A stretch of DNA of 64,000 nucleotides, from contig OY760140.1 of the NCBI GenBank assembly GCA_963663215.1, forward strand, positions 1,984,001 through 2,048,000, written 5' to 3'. Source of the DNA: BJGV01 sp003230615 (GTDB lineage: Bacteria > Pseudomonadota > Gammaproteobacteria > Burkholderiales > Nitrosomonadaceae). Below are positions 18,344 to 27,259 of the stretch, piece after piece (positions within the stretch are counted from its first letter, which is position 1; each line of letters opens with the position of its first letter). The notes beneath the pieces are model-generated. The model did not search any database. It saw only the letters and a list, made by a program, of their open reading frames with translations, and had not been told where the DNA came from. A program made the position numbers and the translations under genes.

Positions 18344-18631
18344 ATGTCGCTGGTTCTTGAAGATGTAAAACTTGTTGCAAATCTTGCTCGTATAAAGATC
18401 AGTGACGAAGAGGCACGTACTACCTTAGACCAACTAACTGGGATTTTTTATCTGATCGAACAAATGCAAGAGGTAGATACCTCTACAATTATCCCTATGT
18501 CTCATGCTCAGGATGTTGTGCAACGTTTACGTATGGATGTGGTAACTGAGTCAGATCAACACGAATTGTTCCAGTTTCTAGCACCCCAAGTAAAAGGAGG
18601 GTTTTATCTAGTTCCAAAGGTTATTGAGTGA
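18344..18631 (+). CDS. gatC: Asp-tRNA(Asn)/Glu-tRNA(Gln) amidotransferase subunit C
   Basis: Small subunit that stabilises the GatCAB amidotransferase, which makes Gln-tRNA(Gln) and/or Asn-tRNA(Asn) from mischarged precursors. It has 95 residues from the chosen start. The family pattern is LEDVKLVANLARIKISDEE, then a VDTSTIIPMSHA stretch. An in-frame ATG lies ten codons earlier at 18314, but it has no ribosome site; the ATG at 18344 follows AAGGGGG by about ten bases and matches the usual GatC length. First gene of gatCAB. Confidence 0.93.
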   Translation: MSLVLEDVKLVANLARIKISDEEARTTLDQLTGIFYLIEQMQEVDTSTIIPMSHAQDVVQRLRMDVVTESDQHELFQFLAPQVKGGFYLVPKVIE

Positions 18632-18702
18632 AACGCGAAGAATAACTACTGCATCGAAAATTTTCTTACTGCTTTCCATAATTTCCCTGCCACACATATG
18701 AC

Positions 18703-20163
18703 ATGTTGAACTTGAGCCTCAAGCAACTTTCCGCTTTACTTGAATCAAAAAAAATTTCTAGTGTAGAACTCACTAGAGAATTTCTTAAGCGAGTGGAAAT
18801 TTTAAACCAAGAATATAATGCCTTCATTACGGTAAATGAAGAAATGAGTCTTGACCAGGCATATGTCGCTGACACAATGATTGCCTCTGGAGGGGCGTGT
18901 CCATTGACTGGTATTCCTATTGCCCATAAGGATATTTTTTGTACCAAGGGCTGGCTCACTACCTGTGGGTCCAAAATGTTGTCAAATTTCATTTCACCTT
19001 ATGACGCCCATGTAATTGAGCGTTTCAATATGACTGGTACAGTAAATATTGGTAAAACTAATATGGATGAATTTGCCATGGGTTCTAGTAATGAAACTTC
19101 TTTTTACGGGTCAGTGAAGAATCCATGGGATATTACGACTGTGCCAGGAGGCAGTTCTGGAGGCTCTGCTTGTGCAGTAGCAGCGCGCATGGCGCCAGCT
19201 GCTACTGGTACCGATACGGGCGGTTCTATACGCCAGCCGGCTGCGTTGTGCGGTGTATCTGGCATAAAACCGACTTACGGACTGGTATCGAGGTATGGCA
19301 TGATCGCATTTGCTTCGAGTCTTGACCAGGGGGGGGCGATAGCAAAATCGGCGGCAGACTTAGCATTAATGTTGAATGTCATGGTAGGCTTCGATGCAAG
19401 AGATTCAACCAGTCTACAACGTGATAAAGAGGACTACACACGCGATTTAGAGAAACCGTTAGAGGGTTTGCGTATTGGTCTTCCAAAGGAGTATTTTGCT
19501 GAAGGGATGAGTGATGATGTATCGCGTGGGGTAGATGCGGCCATCACAGAATATAACAAGCTAGGGGCAAAAATGGTGGAAGTATCGTTGCCCAACACGA
19601 AACTTTCAATTCCTGTTTATTACGTGCTGGCCCCAGCGGAAGCATCGAGCAATCTTTCCCGTTTCGATGGTGTACGATATGGTCACCGAGCCCTGAAATA
19701 TGCTGATCTTGATGACATGTACGAAAAAAGCCGCGCCCAGGGCTTTGGCGCTGAAGTGAAGCGGCGCATTCTGATCGGTACATATGTATTATCGCACGGT
19801 TATTACGACGCCTACTACATCAAAGCGCAGAAACTACGACGTTTGATTGCACAGGATTTTGCTGAAGTGTTTAAGCAATGTGAAATAGTCATGGGGCCTA
19901 CTTCGTCCACCGTTGCATTTGCCCTAGGAGAGAGAAGTAGCGACCCTTTACAGATGTATTTGTCAGATACTTACACTGCTGCAGCTAGTTTGGCTGGGTT
20001 GCCAGGTATGTCGATTCCTGCAGGCTTCGGTAATAGAAACAGACCAGTGGGATTACATATCATTGGAAATTATTTTTCTGAAGCACATATGCTAAATGTT
20101 GCTCATCAATACCAACAGGTAACGGACTGGCATACTCGAATGCCAGAGATAACAAAGATTTGA
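18703..20163 (+). CDS. gatA: Glu-tRNA(Gln) amidotransferase subunit A
   Basis: Glutaminase/amidase subunit that releases ammonia for transamidation. It has 486 residues of the amidase-signature fold. The catalytic triad is visible: K76 (PIAHKDIFC), S151 (TVPGGSSGGSACAVAA) and S175 (TDTGGSIRQPAALCG). The rest follows the family to the end, including the LAGLPGMSIPAGF segment. It is 71 bases after gatC and almost abuts gatB. Confidence 0.97.
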   Translation: MLNLSLKQLSALLESKKISSVELTREFLKRVEILNQEYNAFITVNEEMSLDQAYVADTMIASGGACPLTGIPIAHKDIFCTKGWLTTCGSKMLSNFISPYDAHVIERFNMTGTVNIGKTNMDEFAMGSSNETSFYGSVKNPWDITTVPGGSSGGSACAVAARMAPAATGTDTGGSIRQPAALCGVSGIKPTYGLVSRYGMIAFASSLDQGGAIAKSAADLALMLNVMVGFDARDSTSLQRDKEDYTRDLEKPLEGLRIGLPKEYFAEGMSDDVSRGVDAAITEYNKLGAKMVEVSLPNTKLSIPVYYVLAPAEASSNLSRFDGVRYGHRALKYADLDDMYEKSRAQGFGAEVKRRILIGTYVLSHGYYDAYYIKAQKLRRLIAQDFAEVFKQCEIVMGPTSSTVAFALGERSSDPLQMYLSDTYTAAASLAGLPGMSIPAGFGNRNRPVGLHIIGNYFSEAHMLNVAHQYQQVTDWHTRMPEITKI

Positions 20164-20180
20164 ACAGTATAGATAACGAA

Positions 20181-21752
20181 ATGGAATGGGAAATCGTTGT
20201 TGGTCTTGAGGTACATATTCAGCTCTTGACCCAATCAAAAATATTTTCTGGCGCCTCAACTGCTTTTGGAGGTACGCCCAATACGCAGGCTTGTGCAGTT
20301 GACATAGCTTTGCCAGGAGTATTGCCGGTATTGAACCGTGGTGCGGTAGAACGGGCAATCAAGTTTGGTTTAGCCGTAGGTGCAGAAATTAATTCGCCCT
20401 CAATTTTTGCACGTAAAAATTATTTCTATCCAGACCTGCCAAAGGGTTACCAGATTAGTCAATATGAATTACCGATTGTTGAAGGTGGGCGTATCAAGAT
20501 TCAGACTGGGAACGATATTAACGAGAATACTAAGATCGTGCGTCTTACCCGCGCACACTTGGAAGAAGATGCAGGCAAATCGTTACATGAGGATTTTCAT
20601 GGTATGACAGGTATTGATCTGAACCGTGCTGGGACGCCTTTGTTGGAGGTTGTTTCTGAGCCGGATATGCGTAGTAGCATGGAAGCTGTGGCTTTTGCCA
20701 AAACGATACACTCTTTGGTGCGCTGGATTGGTATCAGTGATGGCAACATGGAGGAAGGATCGTTTCGTTGTGATGCCAATGTGTCGGTGCGTAGGTTAGG
20801 GGATGAAAAACTTGGTACTCGTCGCGAAATTAAAAACCTAAATTCTTTTCGTTTTCTACAACAAGCAATTGATTATGAATCTGAATATCAGAAATCCATA
20901 CTAGAAAATGGAGGCGAGGTTAAGCAAGCAACAGTACTATTCGACTCAGGAAAACGTGAAACTCATGTTATGCGTAGTAAGGAGGATGCACATGATTACC
21001 GCTATTTTCCCGATCCAGATTTGTTACCACTAGAAATACCTCAAGATTTGATCGATAAAGTCATGAAATCTATGCCGGAGCTTCCAATGTGGCGTTACCG
21101 TCGCTTTATAGCTCAGGATGTAGATGAATATAGGACTTTTACTGAAGAAGAATCCCACATTCATTCTAAGCATCCTATGCAACTATCTCCCCACATTATG
21201 GACTATGGTGTTGAGGAAGTTTATGCGCTTTCCAAATATGATGCAACGATGTTAACTACAGATATATGTACAGCTGATTATTTTGAAGAAGTCGTAAGAA
21301 TTGTTGGTTGTAAAAATGCAAAGTTGTGTGCTAATTGGGTGATCGGCGAGGTCTCTGCACGCTTAAATCAAAACGATGAAGACATTACTACTTCTCCAGT
21401 ATCTGCTAAGCAGTTAGCAGAATTATTATTGCGCATCTGTGATGAAACTATTTCTGGAAAAACTGCCAAAGACATATTCGGCACCATGTGGCATGGGGAG
21501 CATGGTGCCTCAGCTGATGCGATCATTAAAGCAAAGAATCTGAAACAGATTTCAAACAGTGATGAGATTAGAGGGTTTGTTGACACTGTTCTTATCGAAA
21601 ACCCTAAGGAGGTGTCTGATTATTGCAAGGGGAAAGAAAAGGCTTTTAATTTCCTAGTTGGCCAGATTATGAAGGCTAGCAAAGGGAAGGCAAATCCTGC
21701 ACAAGTAAATGAGATTTTAAAGGAAAAACTTGATAGGAAGAAATGTGAGTAA
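20181..21752 (+). CDS. gatB: Asp/Glu-tRNA amidotransferase subunit B
   Basis: Kinase/transamidase subunit of GatCAB that binds and activates the mischarged tRNA. It has 523 residues from the chosen ATG. The opening MEWEIVVGLEVHIQLLTQSK is the family start. The catalytic domain includes LEEDAGKSLH and NRAGTPLLEVVSEPD; the tRNA-binding helical and YqeY-like tail runs to GKANPAQVNEILKEKL. A TTG at 20160, overlapping the gatA stop, would add seven residues; I prefer the ATG because the homologous start lies there. No strong ribosome site is visible, consistent with coupling to gatA. Confidence 0.95.
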   Translation: MEWEIVVGLEVHIQLLTQSKIFSGASTAFGGTPNTQACAVDIALPGVLPVLNRGAVERAIKFGLAVGAEINSPSIFARKNYFYPDLPKGYQISQYELPIVEGGRIKIQTGNDINENTKIVRLTRAHLEEDAGKSLHEDFHGMTGIDLNRAGTPLLEVVSEPDMRSSMEAVAFAKTIHSLVRWIGISDGNMEEGSFRCDANVSVRRLGDEKLGTRREIKNLNSFRFLQQAIDYESEYQKSILENGGEVKQATVLFDSGKRETHVMRSKEDAHDYRYFPDPDLLPLEIPQDLIDKVMKSMPELPMWRYRRFIAQDVDEYRTFTEEESHIHSKHPMQLSPHIMDYGVEEVYALSKYDATMLTTDICTADYFEEVVRIVGCKNAKLCANWVIGEVSARLNQNDEDITTSPVSAKQLAELLLRICDETISGKTAKDIFGTMWHGEHGASADAIIKAKNLKQISNSDEIRGFVDTVLIENPKEVSDYCKGKEKAFNFLVGQIMKASKGKANPAQVNEILKEKLDRKKCE

Positions 21753-21792
21753 AAGGCAAGGATAAGAAGCATCCATACTCATAAATTAAAAT

Positions 21793-21833
21793 CTGCGAAC
21801 AGCCATTACCTTTGCAGTTAGGGCTGTTCGCAG
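21793..21833. terminator. hairpin between convergent gatB and histone-like gene
   Basis: CTGCGAACAGCC (21793-21804) pairs perfectly with GGCTGTTCGCAG (21822-21833) across a 17-base loop. It is the only strong hairpin in the 97 bases where gatB (plus) and the lysine-rich gene (minus) converge. There is no T run on either side, so it may act as a processing barrier or a weak bidirectional terminator. Confidence 0.5.
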
Positions 21834-21849
21834 TAACGACCGCGTAAAC

Positions 21850-22251
21850 TTAGGGGCGAGAGCCCGAAAGTGGAAACGGCCAGCTGGAAGCTGGACTGCT
21901 GCTGGCCGGAGCAGGCGAACTTGCCGGCTTCTTTTTTGCGGCTACTTTTTTTCTTGCAGGTGCTTTTTTCTTAGCTGCTGGTTTTTTCTTAGCTGCTACT
22001 TTTTTTCTTGCAGGTGCTTTTTTCTTAGCTGCTGGTTTTTTCTTAGCGGCTACTTTTTTTCTAGCAGGTGCTTTTTTCTTAGCGGCTGGTTTTTTCTTAG
22101 CGGCTACTTTTTTTCTTGCAGGTGCTTTTTTCTTAGCTGCTGGTTTTTTCTTAGCTACTACTTTTTTTCTAGCAGGTGCTTTTTTCTTAGCGGCTACTTT
22201 ACTTACTACTGGTTTCTTCTTTGCTGCTGGTTTCTTCTTGGTAGTTGCCAT
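21850..22251 (-). CDS. lysine/alanine-rich histone H1-like DNA-binding protein
   Basis: A 133-residue, extremely basic protein that should bind DNA or other polyanions without a fold, like eukaryotic H1 tails and the AlgP/histone-like proteins of proteobacteria. Most of it is five tandem copies of an 18-residue unit, APARKK plus VAAKKKPAAKKK, encoded by 54-base repeats. The last 28 residues change to a Ser/Pro/Ala tail. The ATG at 22251 is preceded by GGAGG at a proper distance; a TTG four codons earlier overlaps that site and is unlikely. Function is inferred from composition only. Confidence 0.8.
   Translation of the reverse strand: MATTKKKPAAKKKPVVSKVAAKKKAPARKKVVAKKKPAAKKKAPARKKVAAKKKPAAKKKAPARKKVAAKKKPAAKKKAPARKKVAAKKKPAAKKKAPARKKVAAKKKPASSPAPASSSPASSWPFPLSGSRP
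21935..22205. repeat. 54-bp tandem repeat inside the histone-like gene
   Basis: Five near-identical 54-base units encode the 18-residue basic repeat. Copies differ mainly at synonymous sites (for example TTAGCTGCT against TTAGCGGCT and CTTGCAGG against CTAGCAGG), so selection holds the protein repeat. Copy number could change by recombination or slippage. Confidence 0.8.
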
Positions 22252-22382
22252 TTCAACCTCCAAATTAAAGTTACATAAGATTACAACTTATTACATTTAC
22301 TACACTTACTACTACATGCCCAATTATGGTTCAGCAAAAAGCTACTATAAAATTGCATTCTCCAAATTGTGCGGTAGTTCTT

Positions 22383-22643
22383 TTAATGCAGCATAGCTTC
22401 TTGAGCTTTGCTTACAAGGTACTCATGGAGCACATCAGAATCTAGATCAATCCCTCCTTCCCATGACACGCTTTCTTTTATCGGATCAATGCTGATTTTC
22501 TTGAATACTTTGATATCTCTCCATGCGCTAAAAATTCCAACACCAACTAAGTCATGTAAATTTACAATATCTTTTACTCCATCTTCAAAATGTAACCACA
22601 GGCTGTAATCATTATTTGCACAACAAGATATAATTCGATGCAT
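22383..22643 (-). CDS. DUF2442 domain protein
   Basis: An 86-residue protein of the DUF2442 family, whose function is unknown. The pattern is the family's: a DYSLWLHFEDGVKDIVNLHDL beta-strand block, then VGVGIFSAWRDIKVFKKISID and SVSWEGGIDLDSDVLHEYL. An ATG three codons upstream (22652) touches its own ribosome site; the ATG at 22643 has AGGAG nine bases before it and is preferred. It starts 18 bases after the nrdB stop on the same strand and is probably the last gene of the nrdAB transcript, without a known functional link. Confidence 0.75.
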   Translation of the reverse strand: MHRIISCCANNDYSLWLHFEDGVKDIVNLHDLVGVGIFSAWRDIKVFKKISIDPIKESVSWEGGIDLDSDVLHEYLVSKAQEAMLH

Positions 22644-22661
22644 TAATCCCATCTCCTCATT

Positions 22662-23855
22662 TTAGTCCCAGTTTAGTGCGCCACCGGTTTGGTACTCAGT
22701 AACTCTGGTTTCAAAAAAATTCTTTTCCTTTTTTAAATCAATCATTTCAGACATCCATGGAAAAGGATTTTTAGCGCCCGGATAGAGTGTGTCTAGGCCG
22801 ATTTGCTGGCATCTGCGGTTGGCAATATAGCGCAGGTATTCTTTAAACATCGGCGCATTCATTCCCAAAACACCACGAGGTAGCGTGTCTTCAGCATAAC
22901 GGTATTCCAGCTCCACCGCTTTCTGTATTAGCCCATTAATTTCATCGCGGAATTCTTTTGTCCAAAGATGCGGGTTCTCCATCTTGATTTGATTAATGAC
23001 ATCAATGCCGAAATTGCAGTGCATGGATTCATCTCGCAAAATATATTGATATTGTTCTGCTGCACCGGTCATCTTGTTTTGTCTTCCTAATGTCAGGATT
23101 TGGGTAAAGCCAACATAAAAAAATAGTCCCTCCATGATGCAGGCGAATACGACCAGGCTTTTTAATAGCTTTTGGTCGGCTTCTGGTGTGCCGGTCTTGA
23201 ATTGTGGATCGGTAAGTATGTCAATGAATGGAATCAGAAATTCATCCTTATCACGGATTGATGTTATTTCATGGTAGGCATTGAAAATCTCGCCTTCGTC
23301 TAGCCCAAGTGATTCGACGATGTACTGATAAGCATGCGTATGAATCGCCTCTTCAAAAGCCTGACGTAGCAGGTATTGACGACATTCCGGGTTAGTGATG
23401 TGACGATAGGTCCCAAGCACGATATTATTGGCTGCCAGCGAATCGGCAGTAACAAAAAATCCTAGATTACGTTTGACCAGGCGGCGTTCATCCTCAGTTA
23501 ATCCATTAGGGTCTTTCCAGAGCGCGATGTCACGACTCATGTTTATCTCTTGGGGCATCCAGTGATTAGCGCAGGCTGAAAGATATTTTTCCCATGCCCA
23601 CTTGTACTTAAACGGTACCAATTGGTTAACATCCGCCTTACAATTGATAATTCGTTTATCCTCCACTGATATACGACGGTTGGCATCATTGACTGCACAA
23701 TGTTCGCCATTTTCATTGTTTTCAGATTTAATACCAGTGACGGAACTAACGGTTTGTGCTTGTGGCTCGGAAGTTGTTAACACTTGCGCGCCATTCAATA
23801 CCTCCTTAAGCACTGGAGCTTCTGATTGCGCCTGTTTGTCCTCAAATGTCAGCAT
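22662..23855 (-). CDS. nrdB: ribonucleoside-diphosphate reductase beta subunit, class I
   Basis: Small subunit that houses the dimetal centre and tyrosyl radical for aerobic dNTP synthesis. It has 397 residues. Metal-ligand stretches are TADSLAANN (Asp), FEEAIHTHAYQYI (Glu, His, then the candidate radical Tyr), MEGLFFYVGF (Glu) and RDESMHCNFG (Glu, His). The C-terminal tail EYQTGGALNWD should dock into NrdA. The first 70 residues precede the conserved fold and are longer than in E. coli NrdB. It follows nrdA by 33 bases. Confidence 0.96.
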   Translation of the reverse strand: MLTFEDKQAQSEAPVLKEVLNGAQVLTTSEPQAQTVSSVTGIKSENNENGEHCAVNDANRRISVEDKRIINCKADVNQLVPFKYKWAWEKYLSACANHWMPQEINMSRDIALWKDPNGLTEDERRLVKRNLGFFVTADSLAANNIVLGTYRHITNPECRQYLLRQAFEEAIHTHAYQYIVESLGLDEGEIFNAYHEITSIRDKDEFLIPFIDILTDPQFKTGTPEADQKLLKSLVVFACIMEGLFFYVGFTQILTLGRQNKMTGAAEQYQYILRDESMHCNFGIDVINQIKMENPHLWTKEFRDEINGLIQKAVELEYRYAEDTLPRGVLGMNAPMFKEYLRYIANRRCQQIGLDTLYPGAKNPFPWMSEMIDLKKEKNFFETRVTEYQTGGALNWD

Positions 23856-23888
23856 ACCTTTCTCCTTTTGTTCCTATTGTTACGTGAA

Positions 23889-26753
23889 TTACTGGCACGA
23901 CTCACATTCAGAGTCATCAATTGAGCAATACTTTAACTCAGCAGCCGTAGCCGACACACTAATTGTGGTCATACTCCCATCCGCAGGTACTGCATTCAAG
24001 GCACCTGCCTTGACCGTAGATTTCTCAGCCGATGTTGCACCTAGTGTGCGAAGATAGTAAGTAGTCTTTAAACCACGCAGCCATGCGAGCCTATAAGTTT
24101 CATCCAATTTTTTGCCGGAAACACCCGCCATATAAATATTTAGTGACTGTGCCTGGTCAATCCATTTTTGCCGCCCTGCTGCAGCTTCAATTAGCCACTG
24201 CGGCTCGATTTCAAATGCAGTGGCGTAAAGTTTACGGATGTCAGCTGGCACTCGATCTATCTTGCTCAGAGCACCATCAAAATACTTGAGATCAGCAATC
24301 ATTACTTCATCCCAAATCCCAAGTTTTTTTAGATCTCTCACTAGGGATTTGTTGGCAATGGTGAATTCACCTGACAAATTAGATTTTACGTAGAGATTTT
24401 GATAGGTTGGTTCGATGCTGGCAGATACACCGATAATATTGGAAATAGTTGCAGTCGGCGCAATTGCCAAACAGTTGGAATTACGCATACCATGCTTTCT
24501 GATACGATTTCGTAGTTCATCCCATTCCAGCGTAGTCGACATGTCTATTTCGACATAACCGCCACGTGCCTCCTTCAGTAGATCAAGAGTATCTTGAGGC
24601 AGGATTCCTCGATCCCACAGGCTTCCGCTATAGGAGGTATAACAACCGCGTTCTTCGGCCATCTTGGTAGAGGCCCAATAGGCATGAAAAGCTACTGTTT
24701 CCATTGAGCGATCGGCAAATTCAACTGCTTTTTTAGAGGCATAGGGAATACGTAACATGTGCAGGCAGTCCTGAAAACCCATGATACCTAGTCCTACCGG
24801 GCGATGCCTGAGGTTGGAATTACGCGCCTTGTCCACAGCATAAAAATTTATATCAATCACATTGTCCAGCATGCGCATGGCGGTACTAACTGTACGTTTG
24901 AGCTTGTGCGTGTTAAGTTCTCCGTCTTTGATGTGCGCCGCCAAATTGACCGACCCCAAATTGCATACGGCAATCTCTTGATCATTTGTATTCAGGGTAA
25001 TTTCGGTACAAAGGTTAGAACTATGTACAATACCCTCATGATTTTGAGGTGAGCGAATATTGCACGGATCCTTGAAAGTAATCCATGGATGTCCAGTTTC
25101 AAATAACATGCCGAGCATTTTGCGCCACAATTGTTGAGCGGGAATTTTTTTGTACAGATCAAGCTCTCCGCGTTCAATCTTATCTTCATAAGCAAGATAA
25201 GATTGTTCGAACTCTTTTCCGAACTTTTCATGTAGGTCAGGAACATCGGAAGGTGAGAATAGGGTCCATTCGCCACCTTCCATTACTCGTTTCATGAGTA
25301 GGTCGGGAACCCAATTTGCGGTATTCATATCATGGGCCCGACGACGGTCATCGCCGGTATTCTTGCGTAGTTCCAGAAATTCCTCAATATCTAGATGCCA
25401 TGACTCTAGGTAAGAGCAAACTGCACCTTTACGTTTACCTCCCTGGTTTACTGCCACTGCAGTGTCAGACACAATTTTTAGAAATGGCACCACACCTTGC
25501 GATTTACCGTTGGTTCCTTTGATATATGAACCCATTGCACGTACTGGTGTCCAGTCATTACCTAATCCTCCAGCATACTTAGCAAGTAGGGCGTTTTCCT
25601 TGATTGATTCGAAGATTCCATCTAGGTTATCTGCTACTGTTGAGAGATAACACGAAGACAATTGCGGGCGACAGGTGCCTGCATTAAATAAGGTTGGAGT
25701 CGAGCTCATGAAATCAAAATTCGACAGAATATGATAAAACTCAATAGCTCGTGCCTCACGGTCAGTTTCATTCAGCGCGAGTCCCATCGCTACACGCATA
25801 AAGAATGCTTGTGGTAATTCGATACGTTGATCTTCCACATGCAAAAAATAGCGGTCATACAAGGTTTGTAGGCCAAGGTAATCAAATTTAAAGTCACAGG
25901 AGGCATCAAGCGTTTTCGCTAGACGCGGAAGATCAAACTGCGCCATACGTTTATCTAATAGTTCAGCATTGATGCCACGCTTGATGAAACCAGGAAAATA
26001 ATCTGAATAGCGGGACATCATTTCTTGCTGAGCTACTTCTTCTCCTAGTACTTCTAGGCGGATGCTATTCAGCAAAAGTCGCGCGGTAACATAGCTGTAG
26101 GCCGGTTCTTTTTCGATCAAAGCGCGCGCCGAAAGAATGACAGATTTTCTTACTTCTTCTACCGGCACCCCATCGTATAGATCCTTCAACGTAGCTTTGA
26201 GTATCAGTTCGCTGTTTACTGCCTCACCTAGGTCTACACATGAAGACTCAATCAGAGCCAGCAATCGTGTCGTGTCTAGCGGAGTCTTACATCCATTTTC
26301 CAGCACATGCAGAATGCTAACTGGTGTTTCTGCCGTAGCCTTTTCTTTCTGTTTTGCTCGTTCTCGCGCTCGATCCTCGCGGTAAAGTACATAAGCGCGT
26401 GCCACATCATGTTCACCAGAACGCATCAGAGCAAGTTCTGCTTGATCCTGAATATCTTCAATATGAAAGGTTCCGCCTACAGGTTGGTGGCGAATCAACG
26501 CGCTGATCACATCATCGGTCAAGCGTACTACTGCTTCGCGTACCCTGGCAGATGCCGCCCCCTGGCTACCATTAACAGCAATAAATGCCTTAGTCATGGC
26601 AATCGAAATCTTATTCGGCATGAACGCAACAACTGAGCCATTTCGACGAATGATTTTGTACTGGGAATAACGCGGATCTTGGGAGGAGGGGGTCGAAGAA
26701 AAATCGTAACCAGATGCTAATGTGGAACTCGTACTGTCTGTTGCAAGTTGCAT
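23889..26753 (-). CDS. nrdA: ribonucleoside-diphosphate reductase alpha subunit, class I
   Basis: Catalytic subunit reducing ribonucleoside diphosphates. At 954 residues it is about 190 longer than E. coli NrdA because of its N-terminus: an ATP-cone (from about 30, VVAFMPNKISIAMTKAF) and a second cone-like block (about 145-240), which set overall activity. Catalytic motifs are the redox cysteines in FNAGTCRPQLSSCYLS and AVCNLGSVNLA, the N-L-C-T-E radical site, the tyrosine pair in TTYYLRTLGATS, and the C-terminal CESC pair that accepts electrons. Upstream lie NrdR-like boxes. Operon nrdA-nrdB-DUF2442. Confidence 0.97.
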   Translation of the reverse strand: MQLATDSTSSTLASGYDFSSTPSSQDPRYSQYKIIRRNGSVVAFMPNKISIAMTKAFIAVNGSQGAASARVREAVVRLTDDVISALIRHQPVGGTFHIEDIQDQAELALMRSGEHDVARAYVLYREDRARERAKQKEKATAETPVSILHVLENGCKTPLDTTRLLALIESSCVDLGEAVNSELILKATLKDLYDGVPVEEVRKSVILSARALIEKEPAYSYVTARLLLNSIRLEVLGEEVAQQEMMSRYSDYFPGFIKRGINAELLDKRMAQFDLPRLAKTLDASCDFKFDYLGLQTLYDRYFLHVEDQRIELPQAFFMRVAMGLALNETDREARAIEFYHILSNFDFMSSTPTLFNAGTCRPQLSSCYLSTVADNLDGIFESIKENALLAKYAGGLGNDWTPVRAMGSYIKGTNGKSQGVVPFLKIVSDTAVAVNQGGKRKGAVCSYLESWHLDIEEFLELRKNTGDDRRRAHDMNTANWVPDLLMKRVMEGGEWTLFSPSDVPDLHEKFGKEFEQSYLAYEDKIERGELDLYKKIPAQQLWRKMLGMLFETGHPWITFKDPCNIRSPQNHEGIVHSSNLCTEITLNTNDQEIAVCNLGSVNLAAHIKDGELNTHKLKRTVSTAMRMLDNVIDINFYAVDKARNSNLRHRPVGLGIMGFQDCLHMLRIPYASKKAVEFADRSMETVAFHAYWASTKMAEERGCYTSYSGSLWDRGILPQDTLDLLKEARGGYVEIDMSTTLEWDELRNRIRKHGMRNSNCLAIAPTATISNIIGVSASIEPTYQNLYVKSNLSGEFTIANKSLVRDLKKLGIWDEVMIADLKYFDGALSKIDRVPADIRKLYATAFEIEPQWLIEAAAGRQKWIDQAQSLNIYMAGVSGKKLDETYRLAWLRGLKTTYYLRTLGATSAEKSTVKAGALNAVPADGSMTTISVSATAAELKYCSIDDSECESCQ

Positions 26754-26816
26754 AATTTGGCTTCTCCCCTATCGTTTTTACGTGGGAAAACTGTGGTTTC
26801 CCATCGGTTCAGCTAG

Positions 26817-26852
26817 ATGTTGCATATAGCGCTTAACCACTACATATAGTGT
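26817..26852 (-). promoter_or_regulatory. NrdR-box pair upstream of nrdA
   Basis: Two boxes lie 64-99 bases before the nrdA start. On the minus strand the distal one (26852-26837) reads ACACTATATGTAGTGG and matches the published 16-base NrdR pattern at about 14 positions. The proximal one (26832-26817) keeps the CTATATG core but is weaker. Their cores are 20 bases apart, about two helical turns, consistent with binding on one DNA face. NrdR would repress nrdAB when dATP is high. Confidence 0.65.
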
Positions 26853-26887
26853 TTAATAAAGTAACGCAGAACTAATTCTAGTGAGTT

Positions 26888-26917
26888 GAAAAAAAAATGC
26901 AAGTGTTTCTTGCATTT
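26888..26917 (-). terminator. strong intrinsic terminator, minus strand, upstream of nrdA
   Basis: Read on the minus strand, AAATGCAAG (26917-26909) pairs with CTTGCATTT (26903-26895) around a five-base loop and runs straight into nine T residues. It lies upstream of the NrdR boxes, so it cannot attenuate nrdA; it must end transcripts coming from the EF-hand gene or from an unannotated RNA in 26918-27259. Confidence 0.75.
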
Positions 26918-27259
26918 CTTACAAAAAAATTGCTAGGTGCTACTTGTAAAAATATTTTGTAATTAAAATATCTAACAATGTAATTTGTTTCAGGGGAAAG
27001 AAAATCAGAAAAATAAGCTAGAAAAATACTTCGCTAATTGTTATTGATTATTTGGAATGTGCTTAATATGTGCTGCGTATAAAAGGTAGACAACCAGTCT
27101 TGGGTATATTTATATTAACTATTCGGTTGCAAAGATCGACCTGGTTTCCTAGTGTGAATTAGAGTGAACCCACCGTGTTGGGTGGGGTGTAAGTTATTAG
27201 TACAAAAGTCATATCTCATACTAATGGGGCGCGGTAACTATCAATAGAAGCTTGGATAA
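26918..27259. other. intergenic region without a recognised gene
   Basis: This 342-base stretch is A/T-rich and holds no credible coding frame. The only structure I see is a short hairpin CCCACC/GGTGGG near 27168-27186. Because it ends in the minus-strand terminator at 26888-26917, it is either the long 3' untranslated region of the EF-hand gene or the body of a small RNA. Confidence 0.4.

Noticed and set aside
21935..22205. Regular repeats that could suggest a CRISPR array
   Set aside because: There are no unique spacers; the 54-base units are contiguous and encode a continuous basic protein.
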